Origin: Pseudomonas graminis
GTDB taxonomy: Bacteria; Pseudomonadota; Gammaproteobacteria; Pseudomonadales; Pseudomonadaceae
DNA: 64,000 bases
Direction: 5' to 3'
NCBI RefSeq assembly: GCF_004364335.1
Contig: NZ_SOCR01000004.1
Coordinates: 62,001-126,000, forward strand
This document shows positions 56,055 to 64,000 of the stretch, piece after piece. The notes under the pieces were generated by a model, which saw nothing but the letters and a program-made list of their open reading frames with translations, did no database searches and was not told the DNA's origin. The position numbers were made by a program, and so were the translations under genes. Numbering within the stretch: position 1 is the stretch's first letter; every line of letters starts with the position of its first letter.

Positions 56055-57770
56055 TCAGCGCTTGATCCGGTCCTTGATGAAAGACAACACCTCGGCAACA
56101 GGCAGGGCCTGCGCTTCGGCTTCGGTGCGGCTTTTGTATTCGAGGTTGCCTTCGGCAAGCCCACGGTCACTGACCACGATGCGATGCGGAATGCCGATCA
56201 GTTCCATGTCGGCGAACTTGATCCCCGGGCTGGTCTTCTTGTCGCGGTCATCCAGCAACACTTCGAAGCCCGCAGCGGTCAGTTCGGCGTACAGCTTGTC
56301 GGTCGCCTCTTTAACGGCATCGGTTTCGTAGCGCAGCGGCACGAGGGCGATCTGGAAAGGCGCGAGCGCGTCGCTCCAGATGATGCCGTTTGCGTCATTG
56401 TTCTGCTCGATCGCGGCAGCCACGACGCGCGACACACCAATGCCGTAGCAGCCCATGGTCAGTGTGACCGGCTTGCCATTCTCGCCCAGTACCTGGCACT
56501 TCATCGCGTCGCTGTACTTGGTGCCCAGCTGGAAGATGTGACCGACTTCGATGCCGCGCTTGATGATCACGTTGCCCTGACCATCCGGGCTTGGGTCGCC
56601 AGCGACGACGTTACGCAGGTCAGCGACGGTCGGAACCGGCAGATCGCGCTCCCAGTTGACGCCGAAGTAGTGCTTGTCATCGATGTTCGCGCCAATGCCG
56701 AAGTCGCTCATCAGCTCGACTGAGCGGTCGATGATGCACGGCAGCGGCAGATTCAGCGGGCCGAGGGAACCCGCGCCGGCGCCAATGGCGTCACGCAGTT
56801 CGGCTTCGGAGGCCATGACCAGCGGACTGGCGACCTGCTCCAGATTGGACGCCTTGATTTCGTTGAGCTCGTGATCGCCACGGATGATCAGCGCAATCAG
56901 CTTGCCTTCTTCAGCGGCATGGACAACCAGCGTTTTGACGGTCTTTTCGATCGGCAGATTGAATTGCTCGACCAGGGCCGCGATGGTCTTGGTGTCAGGG
57001 GTGTCGACCAGGCGCAGTTCTTCAGTCGGCGCCGGACGGCTGGCCTCGCGCGGTATGGCTTCGGCTTTCTCGATATTCGCGGCGTAGTTGGAGGTGTCGC
57101 TGAACACGATGTCGTCTTCGCCGGACTCGGCGAGTACATGGAACTCATGGGAGCCCGCACCACCAATGGAACCGTTGTCAGCCACCACTGGGCGGAAGTT
57201 CAGGCCCAGGCGGATGAACACGTTGCAGTACGCCTGATGCATACGGTCGTAGGTTTCCTGGAGGGAATCCTGGGTCGCATGGAAGGAGTAGGCGTCCTTC
57301 ATGATGAATTCGCGTCCGCGCATCAAGCCGAAGCGCGGACGGATTTCGTCACGGAATTTGGTCTGGATCTGGTACATGTTGATGGGCAGCTGTTTATAGC
57401 TGTTGAGTTCGTTGCGGGCCAGATCGGTGATGACTTCTTCGTGGGTCGGGCCCGCGCAGAAATCACGATCGTGACGGTCTTTCAGGCGCAACAGCTCAGG
57501 GCCGTACTGTTCCCAGCGGCCGGACTCCTGCCAGAGCTCCGCCGGCTGGATGCCCGGCATCAACACTTCCAGCGCGCCCGCTGCGTTCATCTCTTCACGA
57601 ACCACCGCTTCGACCTTGCGCAATACCCGCAGGCCCATGGGGAGCCAGGTGTAGAGACCGGAGGCAAGTTTGCGAATCATGCCGGCACGAAGCATCAGCT
57701 GATGGCTGATCACGACCGCATCGGATGGCGTTTCTTTCTGTGTGGCGAGCAAATATTGACTGGTACGCAT
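56055..57770 (-). CDS. proS: Prolyl-tRNA synthetase
   Basis: ProS charges tRNA-Pro. The 571-aa bacterial-type enzyme has class II motif 1 and 2 regions ([40 protein letters not shown]), a YbaK-type editing insertion between about residues 230 and 400 ([31 protein letters not shown]) that removes mischarged alanine, motif 3 near [19 protein letters not shown] and a C-terminal anticodon-binding domain. Confidence 0.97.
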   Translation of the reverse strand: MRTSQYLLATQKETPSDAVVISHQLMLRAGMIRKLASGLYTWLPMGLRVLRKVEAVVREEMNAAGALEVLMPGIQPAELWQESGRWEQYGPELLRLKDRHDRDFCAGPTHEEVITDLARNELNSYKQLPINMYQIQTKFRDEIRPRFGLMRGREFIMKDAYSFHATQDSLQETYDRMHQAYCNVFIRLGLNFRPVVADNGSIGGAGSHEFHVLAESGEDDIVFSDTSNYAANIEKAEAIPREASRPAPTEELRLVDTPDTKTIAALVEQFNLPIEKTVKTLVVHAAEEGKLIALIIRGDHELNEIKASNLEQVASPLVMASEAELRDAIGAGAGSLGPLNLPLPCIIDRSVELMSDFGIGANIDDKHYFGVNWERDLPVPTVADLRNVVAGDPSPDGQGNVIIKRGIEVGHIFQLGTKYSDAMKCQVLGENGKPVTLTMGCYGIGVSRVVAAAIEQNNDANGIIWSDALAPFQIALVPLRYETDAVKEATDKLYAELTAAGFEVLLDDRDKKTSPGIKFADMELIGIPHRIVVSDRGLAEGNLEYKSRTEAEAQALPVAEVLSFIKDRIKR

Positions 57771-57889
57771 GGTCGGCCGTTGTCGGTTGCGGTGACTGGG
57801 AAATGACCCGGCATTGTACGGTGGTGATATCGCTGAGTACAGGCCGGGCGGGCGCTGGGAGGGGAGGGATTGTCAGTCGTACGCCCATG

Positions 57890-57918
57890 AAAAAGCCCGG
57901 CGCGAAGGCCGGGCTTTT
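57890..57918 (-). terminator. Terminator of oprD
   Basis: AAAAAGCCCGGC (57890-57901) and GCCGGGCTTTT (57908-57918) form an 11-bp stem with loop GCGAAG. The T-run on the minus strand lies 25 bp beyond the oprD stop; the plus-strand T-run is also usable. Confidence 0.9.
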
Positions 57919-57943
57919 CGTTGACGAGTGTCAGACAGTGCGA

Positions 57944-59287
57944 TTACAGGACCGAAATCGGGTAGTCGACGATCAGACGGAACTCGTTGATATCGCCTTC
58001 GCCTTCGTCGCTGTTGGCGCGGTGCCACGCTTGGCGAATACGGAACGACAGGTCTTTGGCCGGGCCGGCTTGAACAACGTACTTGGCCTCGACGTTGGTT
58101 TCGTGGTGGCTGCCATCAGCGCCATACTGGTTTGCATAAAACGTGTTGTTACCGCGAGTACCGTCGATGTTGGTACCGCTGACGTAACGTGCCATGAAGC
58201 TTAAGCCGGGGGTGCCGTAGGGGGCCATGTTCAAGTCATAGCGACCTTGCCACGATCTTTCGCCAGGCGCGTTAAAGTCGGAGTATTGAATCGAGTTCGC
58301 TAGGAAGATCGAGTCGCCGCCCTTGTTGTTGTCGCCGATACCGATGTAGTCGAACGGCGTGTTGCCGTTAACTTTCTGGAATGCCAGTGTCAGTGTATGG
58401 GCAGCGAGGAAGGAGTAAGCAGCCGAACCCGACCATGCGGTGTTGTTGATGGTGCCAGCTTTGGCGCTGCCAGTATCTTTGGTGTTGTAGATGTTGAAGT
58501 CGAAGGCCAAGGCCTGGTCGTCAGTCAACGGCAGTGCATAGTTGATGTTGCCGTAGTACTGGTTCCACACGTCTTCCAATTTGGCGTAGTAGAAACCGAC
58601 GCCCAAGTTGTCAGTGACGGAATATTTACCGCCGCCGAAGTCAGCAGACCGAGCCTGCACGTTGGCGTATTGAGCAAAGATTGAACCATCGTGGCTGGTG
58701 TCGTTCTGGCTGGTGCCCGAGTAGTAGTGACCGGCTTCGACATCCAGACCCTTGATCTCGCTGCTCTGCAGGCTCAGGCCGCTCGCAGTTTGTGGCAATA
58801 GGCGCGAGCCACCCACCGCAAATACCGGGTTCTGAGGTTGCATGTCACCGATTTTCAGTTCAGTTTTCGAAACCCGGAACTTGACGGCGCCACCGGCTTT
58901 ACCAAAGCTATCGTGGTTGTCGCGGAAGCCGTCGGAATTTGGTGTGGTGTCCAGCGTCAGGTTGCCGGAGCCCGAATGCTTGTCGTCGCCGCTGAGTTTG
59001 AAGCCAGCATAGCCGAAGGCGTCAACACCTACGCCAATCAGGCCCTGGGTGTAACCCGAGGTGTAGTTACCCCAGAAACCTTGAGTCCAGTCGCGTTGGT
59101 CTTTGCGGTTTTCGTTGTGCAGGATGTGACGGTTGAAATAGTAGTTACGAGCCTTAACGTCGAGCTTGCTCCCCTCTACAAAACCAGTTGCTTCGGACTG
59201 ATCGCTTACGAATGCCGCAGCCGATGCCAATTGTGTGCTGGCTGCAGTAACGGCCAGTGCGATTGCGCTCCACTTCATCACTCTCAT
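57944..59287 (-). CDS. oprD: OprD porin
   Basis: The 447-aa outer-membrane porin has the signal peptide MRVMKWSAIALAVTAASTQL (cleavage after ASA) and the 18-strand barrel of the OprD/Occ family. Long segments such as GDSIFLANSIQYSDFN, HHETNVEAKYVVQ and SFRIRQAWHRAN agree with P. aeruginosa OprD as I remember it, which takes up basic amino acids and carbapenems. AAGGAG lies nine bases before the ATG at 59287; an open stretch to 59332 is not used. The position beside proS matches P. aeruginosa. Confidence 0.93.
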   Translation of the reverse strand: MRVMKWSAIALAVTAASTQLASAAAFVSDQSEATGFVEGSKLDVKARNYYFNRHILHNENRKDQRDWTQGFWGNYTSGYTQGLIGVGVDAFGYAGFKLSGDDKHSGSGNLTLDTTPNSDGFRDNHDSFGKAGGAVKFRVSKTELKIGDMQPQNPVFAVGGSRLLPQTASGLSLQSSEIKGLDVEAGHYYSGTSQNDTSHDGSIFAQYANVQARSADFGGGKYSVTDNLGVGFYYAKLEDVWNQYYGNINYALPLTDDQALAFDFNIYNTKDTGSAKAGTINNTAWSGSAAYSFLAAHTLTLAFQKVNGNTPFDYIGIGDNNKGGDSIFLANSIQYSDFNAPGERSWQGRYDLNMAPYGTPGLSFMARYVSGTNIDGTRGNNTFYANQYGADGSHHETNVEAKYVVQAGPAKDLSFRIRQAWHRANSDEGEGDINEFRLIVDYPISVL

Positions 59288-60264
59288 CGTGACTTTGCTC
59301 CTTTGGTTTTTAAGAAGAGTACTGCCGTCCACCTGTTTTTTTATCTGGCCGGCTTCTTTCTTTTTGGTGTCGGCGAAAATTACAGCACGCTGACATTATT
59401 GGCGATAGTTACGAACCTACCGTTGCAGTTTCTTTACGGCCTTGTCGCCGCCTGCGCTGTCCGTGTCGCTCCTGAACAGCTCCTTATTCCTAAATCGTGA
59501 CAGCGCCCGGTCATTTTGACGGCTGGATTCATTGACACCCTCATCGAATCCAGTCATCCCGGTTGAATCGCGCTCCATTCCTTCGCTCCCGCTTGTCTCT
59601 CGACACGCTCGTCTTCAGCTTGTGTGTGACAAAGCAACAACCGTGCACAAAATTTCGACGAACATGAAAAAAATGTCGAAAGCGCGGTAAAAGCATACGA
59701 TGTAGGCTCCAACCTGCTGAATCATAAAGATAAAAATATTTTAGATAGCCTGCTTTGCAACCGCAGGTTTCTTGAGAGTAGCGCGCGCTAATGTCACTGA
59801 CGTTACCTGTTACCCACAAGAAGTGGGTAAATCGCGGATAGCTGTCACATATTCGCGCCTCATCTGAGTCTTTTTGGTGCGTCGTCCATCACAATTGCCT
59901 GCGTTTGGTTCTTCCCGGACGGATTCCGCGAGCTACCGGGCTTCATGACCACAGCGCCACGCCTGAACGCTGTCCGTGAGGCCCGGCTTGACTGGCATCG
60001 CTCGCGATGTGGGGCACGGTTTTGAGCGGCAGTGATGTTGCCCTGAGCTGCTTCATGAAAGTGCGAGGCGGTTTTTTTCGCGCATTCCTGGTGCAAGGCG
60101 CATGTGTAGTGGTCGCCGATCAACACCCGATCCGCAAAATGCCCAGAACCGCAGCGCTGGATGAATCGTCCGGAATTCGCGAGTATCCTTCCCGCTACCC
60201 AGGGCATCTTTATCGGGCCAGTCAGCCGGCTCAATCAATCCAATTCGCGATCAGGAGTCTTTAC
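59288..60264. other. 977-bp intergenic region between divergent oprD and the HIT gene
   Basis: No gene is supported here. From the oprD side it holds the oprD ribosome site, the TGTCGC direct repeats (59443-59469), an AT-rich segment (about 59700-59750), a perfect 12-bp palindrome TAGCGCGCGCTA (59779-59790) and an inverted repeat TTACCCAC-AAGAA-GTGGGTAA (59810-59830). Near the other end an AGGAG site (60252-60257) serves the HIT gene. Open frames of 92, 124 and 86 codons cross the region without ribosome sites or family resemblance. Confidence 0.65.
59443..59484. promoter_or_regulatory. Candidate ArgR operator upstream of oprD
   Basis: TGTCGC occurs at 59443-59448 and again at 59464-59469, exactly 21 bp apart in the same direction. 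The ArgR half-site of P. aeruginosa is TGTCGC-N8-AA-N5, also 21 bp, repeated in tandem, and oprD of P. aeruginosa is activated by ArgR. The AA positions read CT and AG, so the match is partial. The site is about 155 bp upstream of the oprD start. Confidence 0.4.
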
Positions 60265-60690
60265 GTGTTTGTTCTAGATCCGCGCTTGCTGCAAGACACA
60301 CTACCCATCGGCGACTTCCCGCTGTGCACGCTGCTGCTGTCCAATGATTCAAATTACCCATGGTTCATTCTGGTGCCGAAGCGTCCGGATATCAGTGAAG
60401 TGTTCCAACTGTCCGAAGCGGAGCAGGCGCAGTTGTGGAAGGAAACCACCTACCTCTCGTCCGTGCTTGATCGCGCGTTTCAGGCCGACAAGATGAACGT
60501 CGCTGCGCTGGGTAATGTGGTCAGTCAGCTGCACATGCACGTCATTGTTCGCCGTGTTGGCGACGCGGCCTGGCCAGCCCCGGTGTGGGGCAAACATCCC
60601 GCCAAGCCTTACTCGACGGAGGAGGTTGCGCGGATCGTTGCGCAACTCAAGCCCGAACTGACCGAAGCATTCACATTTAAGGAGGACTGA
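60265..60690 (+). CDS. HIT-family protein
   Basis: The 141-aa protein is a histidine-triad nucleotide-binding type protein (nucleotide hydrolase or transferase fold). The start is GTG 60265 with AGGAG eight bases upstream; an upstream extension in frame (to 60007) is rejected. The HIT signature reads [11 protein letters not shown], so the first His of the usual H-x-H-x-H is Gln while the nucleophilic second His and the third His are kept. It is followed 2 bp later by slyX, and both probably form one transcript. Confidence 0.9.
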   Translation: MFVLDPRLLQDTLPIGDFPLCTLLLSNDSNYPWFILVPKRPDISEVFQLSEAEQAQLWKETTYLSSVLDRAFQADKMNVAALGNVVSQLHMHVIVRRVGDAAWPAPVWGKHPAKPYSTEEVARIVAQLKPELTEAFTFKED

Positions 60691-60692
60691 CC

Positions 60693-60899
60693 ATGGATCT
60701 CGAGTCGCGTGTCATGGAGCTGGAAAGTCGACTGGCCTTTCAGGACGATACGATTCAGGCCCTCAACGACGTATTGGTCGCCCAGCAGCGCAGTCTTGAT
60801 CGTCTGGAGTTACAGATCGCCGCCCTGATCAAGCGTCAGGAGGAGATGGGCGGGCAGGGCGACGGCTTCGCTGAAGACTCGCGTCCCCCTCACTATTAA
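60693..60899 (+). CDS. slyX: SlyX family protein
   Basis: The 68-aa protein is a short coiled coil: [20 protein letters not shown] followed by [20 protein letters not shown], then a Pro-rich tail ending PPHY, as in SlyX. Function is unknown. It starts 2 bp after the HIT gene. Confidence 0.9.
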   Translation: MDLESRVMELESRLAFQDDTIQALNDVLVAQQRSLDRLELQIAALIKRQEEMGGQGDGFAEDSRPPHY

Positions 60900-60931
60900 G
60901 GGAACGAGAGCCAAGGGCAGGAATTTCAACC

Positions 60932-60964
60932 AAAAAAAACCGCGCTGGTGAGCGCGGTTTTTTT
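60932..60964. terminator. Bidirectional terminator between slyX and the cold-shock gene
   Basis: AAAAAAAACCGCGCT (60932-60946) and AGCGCGGTTTTTTT (60951-60964) form a stem with loop GGTG. The A-run and T-run suit both convergent genes. Confidence 0.93.
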
Positions 60965-60975
60965 ATGCGGCAACG

Positions 60976-61581
60976 TTAACGGCGCGGGAGCGCAGCGATG
61001 ACGTCTTCCGCTTGCAGGCCTTTGTCGCGGTTCATCACCGAAAACTCGACGCGCTGGCCCTCGACCAGAACACGGTGGCCTTCACCGCGAATGGCGCGAA
61101 AATGCACGAAGATATCGTCGCCCGAATCACGGGAAATGAATCCGAAGCCTTTGGAGGTGTTGAACCACTTCACTGTGCCCGTATCGCGGTTGCCCAGATC
61201 CTGGGACTGCGCGGCAGGCGCAGGAGAGGAGCGGTAGAAGCTGACCGCCAGGTGCAACGCCACGGCAATGACGACAGCGAGCAGGCTGACCAGAACGGCC
61301 GGCTGGCCGGCAATGGTTTCAAGAGGAACGACCAGCGTGAGGATTTGAAGCACGACGGCGAGCACGAGCAAGCCGCTGACCAGATTTTGCAATTGATGAC
61401 GTGGACCTTTGTTCCAGTATGGAATCACTGGCGCGAGCACCAGGTTGATGAGGCCGAAGAGCGCCAGATACAGCGCATCCGGTTGGGACAGGTAAGAAGA
61501 CAGCGCTTCACTACGCAGGCTGGGGATGAAAGACAGCAGCAGGGCAGCTGCGCCCGTTAGCAGGTGGACTATTTTCAACAT
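60976..61581 (-). CDS. Membrane-anchored cold-shock-domain protein
   Basis: The 201-aa protein joins an N-terminal membrane part of about 115 residues with four hydrophobic segments (for example [19 protein letters not shown] and [20 protein letters not shown]) to a C-terminal cold-shock domain of about 70 residues. The domain has the RNP1 motif [13 protein letters not shown] and RNP2 motif DIFVHFRAI. The soluble domain would bind single-stranded nucleic acid at the membrane. A similar gene lies at the corresponding place in P. aeruginosa (PA0961), so the fusion is conserved and not an assembly error. Confidence 0.88.
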   Translation of the reverse strand: MLKIVHLLTGAAALLLSFIPSLRSEALSSYLSQPDALYLALFGLINLVLAPVIPYWNKGPRHQLQNLVSGLLVLAVVLQILTLVVPLETIAGQPAVLVSLLAVVIAVALHLAVSFYRSSPAPAAQSQDLGNRDTGTVKWFNTSKGFGFISRDSGDDIFVHFRAIRGEGHRVLVEGQRVEFSVMNRDKGLQAEDVIAALPRR

Positions 61582-62006
61582 TTCGATGACTCACATTAAG
61601 ATGGATCACAAGGAAATAGCGGGTGACCTTCGGTACGCTTCGAGAAAAAAGGGAGGCGTGATGCACGAGTGTCGGTCCTGCCTGTGCGCTGCCGCCGGAC
61701 GGCACTTTGGCTGCAGCGCGTCTGTATTTAACAGCAAAGCCGAGAGCTACTCAAATCAAGCGCTTAGCGCGCGCACAGGCGTGTGATGGATGCGGTCTGC
61801 CGGTTTTTGTTGATTCCGATCAAACGCTCGTTCCAGAGCGGCGCGCATAAACAAACCGTCACGCCGATCGTGGCTATTAAAGGAAGCGGGTCTGACTGCG
61901 GCCGCTGTGGCTGGACTAATCCCGACAGATGGCTGCGCAGGGTCGATGGTCTTGATAGAGTGGTCTGCAGTCGTTTGAAAAAAACCATCATAGAAGAGGG
62001 CTGAAC
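61582..62006. other. 425-bp intergenic region upstream of dps
   Basis: The region lies between the divergent cold-shock-domain gene and dps. It must contain both promoters, but I could not assign -35/-10 boxes with confidence. Open frames on both strands (for example 61526-61786) lack ribosome sites. I see no repeat or RNA gene in it. Confidence 0.5.
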
Positions 62007-62480
62007 ATGGCAATCGATATCGGCATCAGCGAAGAAGACCGCAAGTCCATCGTGGACGGTCTTTCCCGCCTGCTGGCAGACACCTACGTGTTGTATCTGA
62101 AAACCCATAACTTTCACTGGAACGTGACTGGCCCGGCTTTTCGTACGCTGCACCTGATGTTTGAAGAGCAATACAACGAGCTGGCGCTGGCGGTGGATCA
62201 AATCGCTGAACGGATCCGTGCGCTGGGCTTCCCGGCGCCGGGCACCTATTCGACCTATGCACGCTTGTCGTCGATCAAGGAAGAAGAGGGCGTGCCTGCG
62301 GCCGAGGACATGATTCGTTCGCTGGTTCAGGGTCAGGAAGCAGTCACCCGTACGGCCCGGGGTATCTTCCCGTTGCTGGACAAAGTGAGCGATGAGCCAA
62401 CGGCGGACTTGCTGACCCAGCGCATGCAGGTGCATGAGAAAACGGCCTGGATGCTGCGCTCGATGCTGGAAGCTCAGTAA
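62007..62480 (+). CDS. dps: Dps-type DNA-binding ferritin-like protein
   Basis: Dps forms a dodecamer that stores iron and shields DNA in starvation and oxidative stress. The 157-aa protein has the di-iron motif [18 protein letters not shown] (His and the conserved HWN), [20 protein letters not shown] with the Asp/Glu ligands and a C-terminal helix ending MLRSMLEAQ. There is no Lys-rich N-terminal tail of the E. coli kind, so DNA binding may be weaker. Confidence 0.94.
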   Translation: MAIDIGISEEDRKSIVDGLSRLLADTYVLYLKTHNFHWNVTGPAFRTLHLMFEEQYNELALAVDQIAERIRALGFPAPGTYSTYARLSSIKEEEGVPAAEDMIRSLVQGQEAVTRTARGIFPLLDKVSDEPTADLLTQRMQVHEKTAWMLRSMLEAQ

Positions 62481-62892
62481 TCAGAAGCTGATCAGTGAAA
62501 ACAGGAGCGGGCCGCGTAAACAGGGTCCGCTCCGCATTGCTGTTACCCGCCGCGCACCACAATTCCCGCCCGAATCACCCTCTGCCTTTATCCTTCCACC
62601 CTGGCCTGCAAGGCTTACTTGCCCTCTTTTCGGGTCGCGCTGTCGTCAGCGATCGGGCTAAGCAGGATGAAATAAATCAGTAAAAAATACATATCTAATA
62701 CCCCGAGAAAGCTGAGGGATGGGCCATTTTCTGGCTCTCGAAAATCACCCCTGCGCTGTGGTGATCTCCTACAGGTTCAGAGTGCTCCTTCTGCTGGTTG
62801 CGCCTCTTGGAATGCGGCTTGATAGACACCTCTTTTCAACTGATTGCGAAGGTGCCGATGCCATATCCGTAATCGCAACAAGGGGGACCTGC
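62481..62892. other. 412-bp intergenic region between dps and the RHH gene
   Basis: After dps there is an imperfect GC-rich inverted repeat (about 62502-62534, GAGCGG against CCGCTC) without T-run. An AT-rich stretch (62668-62702, including TATCTAATAC) may hold the promoter of the next gene. A longer in-frame open stretch starts at 62719 but has no ribosome site. No other feature is seen. Confidence 0.5.
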
Positions 62893-63240
62893 ATGAACCT
62901 GAATACTGCCCGAGAGGGATGGGAGCCGACCCAGTGTCTTAACGCCCGGGGCGACCCGTTTATTGAAAATTTCAACATGAGCCTGGCCCAGCCACACTCC
63001 AGGTCGGTGAGGCTCAATGGGCTGGCCACATGCCTGCGACTTGAGGAGGTGTACTGGAATATTCTGTCGGAAATGGCACGATTCAACGATTGCTCCATCA
63101 ATGCCGTGCTGTCCTATGTCGATCGCGAGGTTCACCTGCGTTATGGCGGCGTCAAGAACTTCAGCGGCCTGATCCGCGTCGTGTGCGTGGCGCACGTATT
63201 GAGTGCCGAGGGCCTGCGGTTGACGCCGGCCCCGACATGA
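62893..63240 (+). CDS. Ribbon-helix-helix (RHH_4-type) protein
   Basis: The 115-aa protein has a C-terminal domain (about residues 40-110) resembling RHH_4 proteins: SVRLNGLATCLRLEEVYWNI followed by LSEMARFNDCSINAVLSYVD. The family is thought to bind DNA as a ribbon-helix-helix dimer; target genes are unknown. ATG 62893 follows AGGGGGA at 62881-62887 and is preferred to ATG 62719. It lies between dps and aspS in the same direction. Confidence 0.8.
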   Translation: MNLNTAREGWEPTQCLNARGDPFIENFNMSLAQPHSRSVRLNGLATCLRLEEVYWNILSEMARFNDCSINAVLSYVDREVHLRYGGVKNFSGLIRVVCVAHVLSAEGLRLTPAPT

Positions 63241-63250
63241 CCTGATTTCA

Positions 63251-63274
63251 GCAGGCCCGTTGCGGCGGGCCTGC
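63251..63274 (+). terminator. Hairpin after the RHH gene
   Basis: GCAGGCCCG (63251-63259) and CGGGCCTGC (63266-63274) form a 9-bp stem with loop TTGCGG, 11 bp after the stop codon. No T-run follows, so termination may be weak. Confidence 0.55.
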
Positions 63275-63343
63275 ATTCGCTGGCGGCACCGCGGCATCAA
63301 AGCCACGCGCCGACATCTTCTTGCCCGGTATCGGGCTGCGCGG

Positions 63344-63372
63344 CTGCACAGCGATGATTATCCCTATATAAT
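63344..63372 (+). promoter_or_regulatory. Predicted aspS promoter
   Basis: TATAAT (63367-63372) is a consensus -10 box. TGCACA (63344-63349) is a weak -35 box 17 bp upstream. The predicted start leaves a leader of about 120 bases before aspS. Confidence 0.5.
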
Positions 63373-63502
63373 CCCCCGCCTTACTGTGGAAGGCAGGAAC
63401 TGACCGTCAGGTCGGACTGCATGCCAAAGCTTGCGCACCCTCGCACCGGCGACGGGCGAAAGCTCCATCGAATTCCGAATTACGAGAAGTGAACACACGA
63501 TC

Positions 63503-64000
63503 ATGATGCGCAGCCATTATTGCGGCCAACTGAACGAGAGCCTGGAAGGTCAGGAAATTACCCTTTGTGGATGGGTCCATCGCCGTCGCGACCACGGGGG
63601 GGTGATTTTCCTCGATATTCGCGATCGTGAAGGTCTGGCCCAGGTGGTTTTCGATCCGGATCGTGCTGACACCTTTGCCATCGCCGACCGTGTTCGCAGT
63701 GAATACGTTGTCAAGCTGACTGGTAAGGTGCGTGCGCGTCCTGCCGGCGCCGTCAACCCGAACATGGCGTCGGGCGCGATCGAAGTGCTGGGCTATGAGC
63801 TGGAAGTGCTCAACGAGTCGGAAACCCCGCCGTTCCCGCTCAACGAGTACTCCGACGTCGGCGAAGAAACCCGCCTGCGTTATCGCTTCATTGACCTGCG
63901 TCGTCCGGAGATGGCTGAAAAGCTGCGTCTTCGCTCGCGCATCACTTCCAGCATCCGTGGGTTCCTGGACGGCAACGGCTTCCTCGATGTCGAGACGCCG
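63503..64000 (+). CDS. aspS: Aspartyl-tRNA synthetase, 5' part (continues past the window)
   Basis: The first 166 residues of AspRS are present and the frame is open to the end of the window. The protein begins [20 protein letters not shown]; a second ATG at 63506 is possible. The N-terminal OB-fold anticodon-binding domain ([20 protein letters not shown]) is followed by the start of the class II catalytic domain ([20 protein letters not shown], then [20 protein letters not shown]). This class of enzyme charges tRNA-Asp; whether it also charges tRNA-Asn cannot be judged from this part. Confidence 0.95.
   Translation, partial: MMRSHYCGQLNESLEGQEITLCGWVHRRRDHGGVIFLDIRDREGLAQVVFDPDRADTFAIADRVRSEYVVKLTGKVRARPAGAVNPNMASGAIEVLGYELEVLNESETPPFPLNEYSDVGEETRLRYRFIDLRRPEMAEKLRLRSRITSSIRGFLDGNGFLDVETP

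Noticed and set aside
59541..59819. Minus-strand frame of 92 codons upstream of oprD
   Set aside because: It lies in AT-rich promoter-like DNA and lacks the third-position GC bias of real genes in this window.
59860..60234. Minus-strand frame of 124 codons upstream of the HIT gene
   Set aside because: No ribosome site, no known domain, and low-complexity basic composition; not enough to call a gene.
61526..61786. Plus-strand frame of 86 codons upstream of dps
   Set aside because: It overlaps the start of the cold-shock-domain gene and has no ribosome site.

Overview
The window is a 64 kb stretch of a Pseudomonas chromosome, most likely from the fluorescens/syringae side of the genus and not P. 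aeruginosa itself. The evidence is the gene order (rseP-bamA-skp-lpxD-fabZ-lpxA-lpxB-rnhB-dnaE-accA-tilS-pyrG-kdsA-eno-ftsB-ispD, then ispF-truD-surE-pcm-nlpD-rpoS-rsmZ-fdxA-mutS-cinA-recA-recX), high GC with strongly biased codon use, an rsmZ regulatory RNA with a GacA box, an OprD-type porin close to the P. aeruginosa protein, and REP/REPIN palindromes of the 'GTAGGAGC' type. Assignments rest on reading motifs and on remembered family features; no database search was run.

Layout. 1-8.1 kb: envelope biogenesis (end of rseP, bamA, skp) and lipid A / fatty acid genes (lpxD, fabZ, lpxA, lpxB), then rnhB. 8.1-19.6 kb: dnaE, accA, tilS, pyrG, kdsA, eno, ftsB, ispD, all on the plus strand. 19.6-22.8 kb: a formaldehyde-detoxification island (LysR regulator, frmA, fghA) lying between ispD and ispF. 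22.8-28.9 kb: ispF, truD, surE, pcm, nlpD, rpoS, the small RNA rsmZ, and fdxA on the opposite strand. 29-34.3 kb: mutS, an unnoticed 43-codon ORF, the CinA-type amidase, and the SOS pair recA-recX behind a LexA box. 34.3-45.2 kb: smaller accessory and regulatory genes (LOG protein, secreted PA3611-like protein, DTW tRNA modification enzyme, EamA exporter, erdR, dgkA, finR/fpr, trmO, a YehS protein, a pseudouridine-synthase homologue that looks catalytically dead, an alpha/beta hydrolase, a YjaB-like acetyltransferase). 45.3-53 kb: rimO, kup, and the mprF/virJ pair for making and hydrolysing aminoacyl-phosphatidylglycerol. 53.2-57.8 kb: two tandem initiator tRNA genes each with its own promoter and terminator, dinB, a lipoprotein, proS. 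57.9-64 kb: oprD with a long upstream region, a HIT protein, slyX, a membrane-anchored cold-shock-domain protein, dps, a ribbon-helix-helix protein and the start of aspS.

How the genes work together. The first block builds the outer membrane: RseP controls the envelope stress response, BamA and Skp assemble porins such as the OprD seen later, and LpxD/LpxA/LpxB/FabZ/KdsA/AccA supply lipid A, fatty acids and Kdo. FrmA and FghA turn glutathione-bound formaldehyde into formate. RpoS, RsmZ (Gac/Rsm pathway) and NlpD sit together at the stationary-phase and cell-separation control point. MutS, RecA, RecX and DinB are repair and damage tolerance genes. MprF and VirJ adjust membrane charge.

I found no prophage, transposon, CRISPR array, toxin-antitoxin or recognisable defence system. 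The window is mainly conserved core genome. The most interesting items are the pseudouridine-synthase homologue lacking its catalytic Asp and RNA-contact motif, the cold-shock domain fused to a membrane anchor, the terminator-like hairpin that runs into the ispF start codon, the 43-codon ORF upstream of cinA, the 21-bp-spaced TGTCGC repeats upstream of oprD, and the REPINs, one of which supplies the stop codon of a regulator gene.
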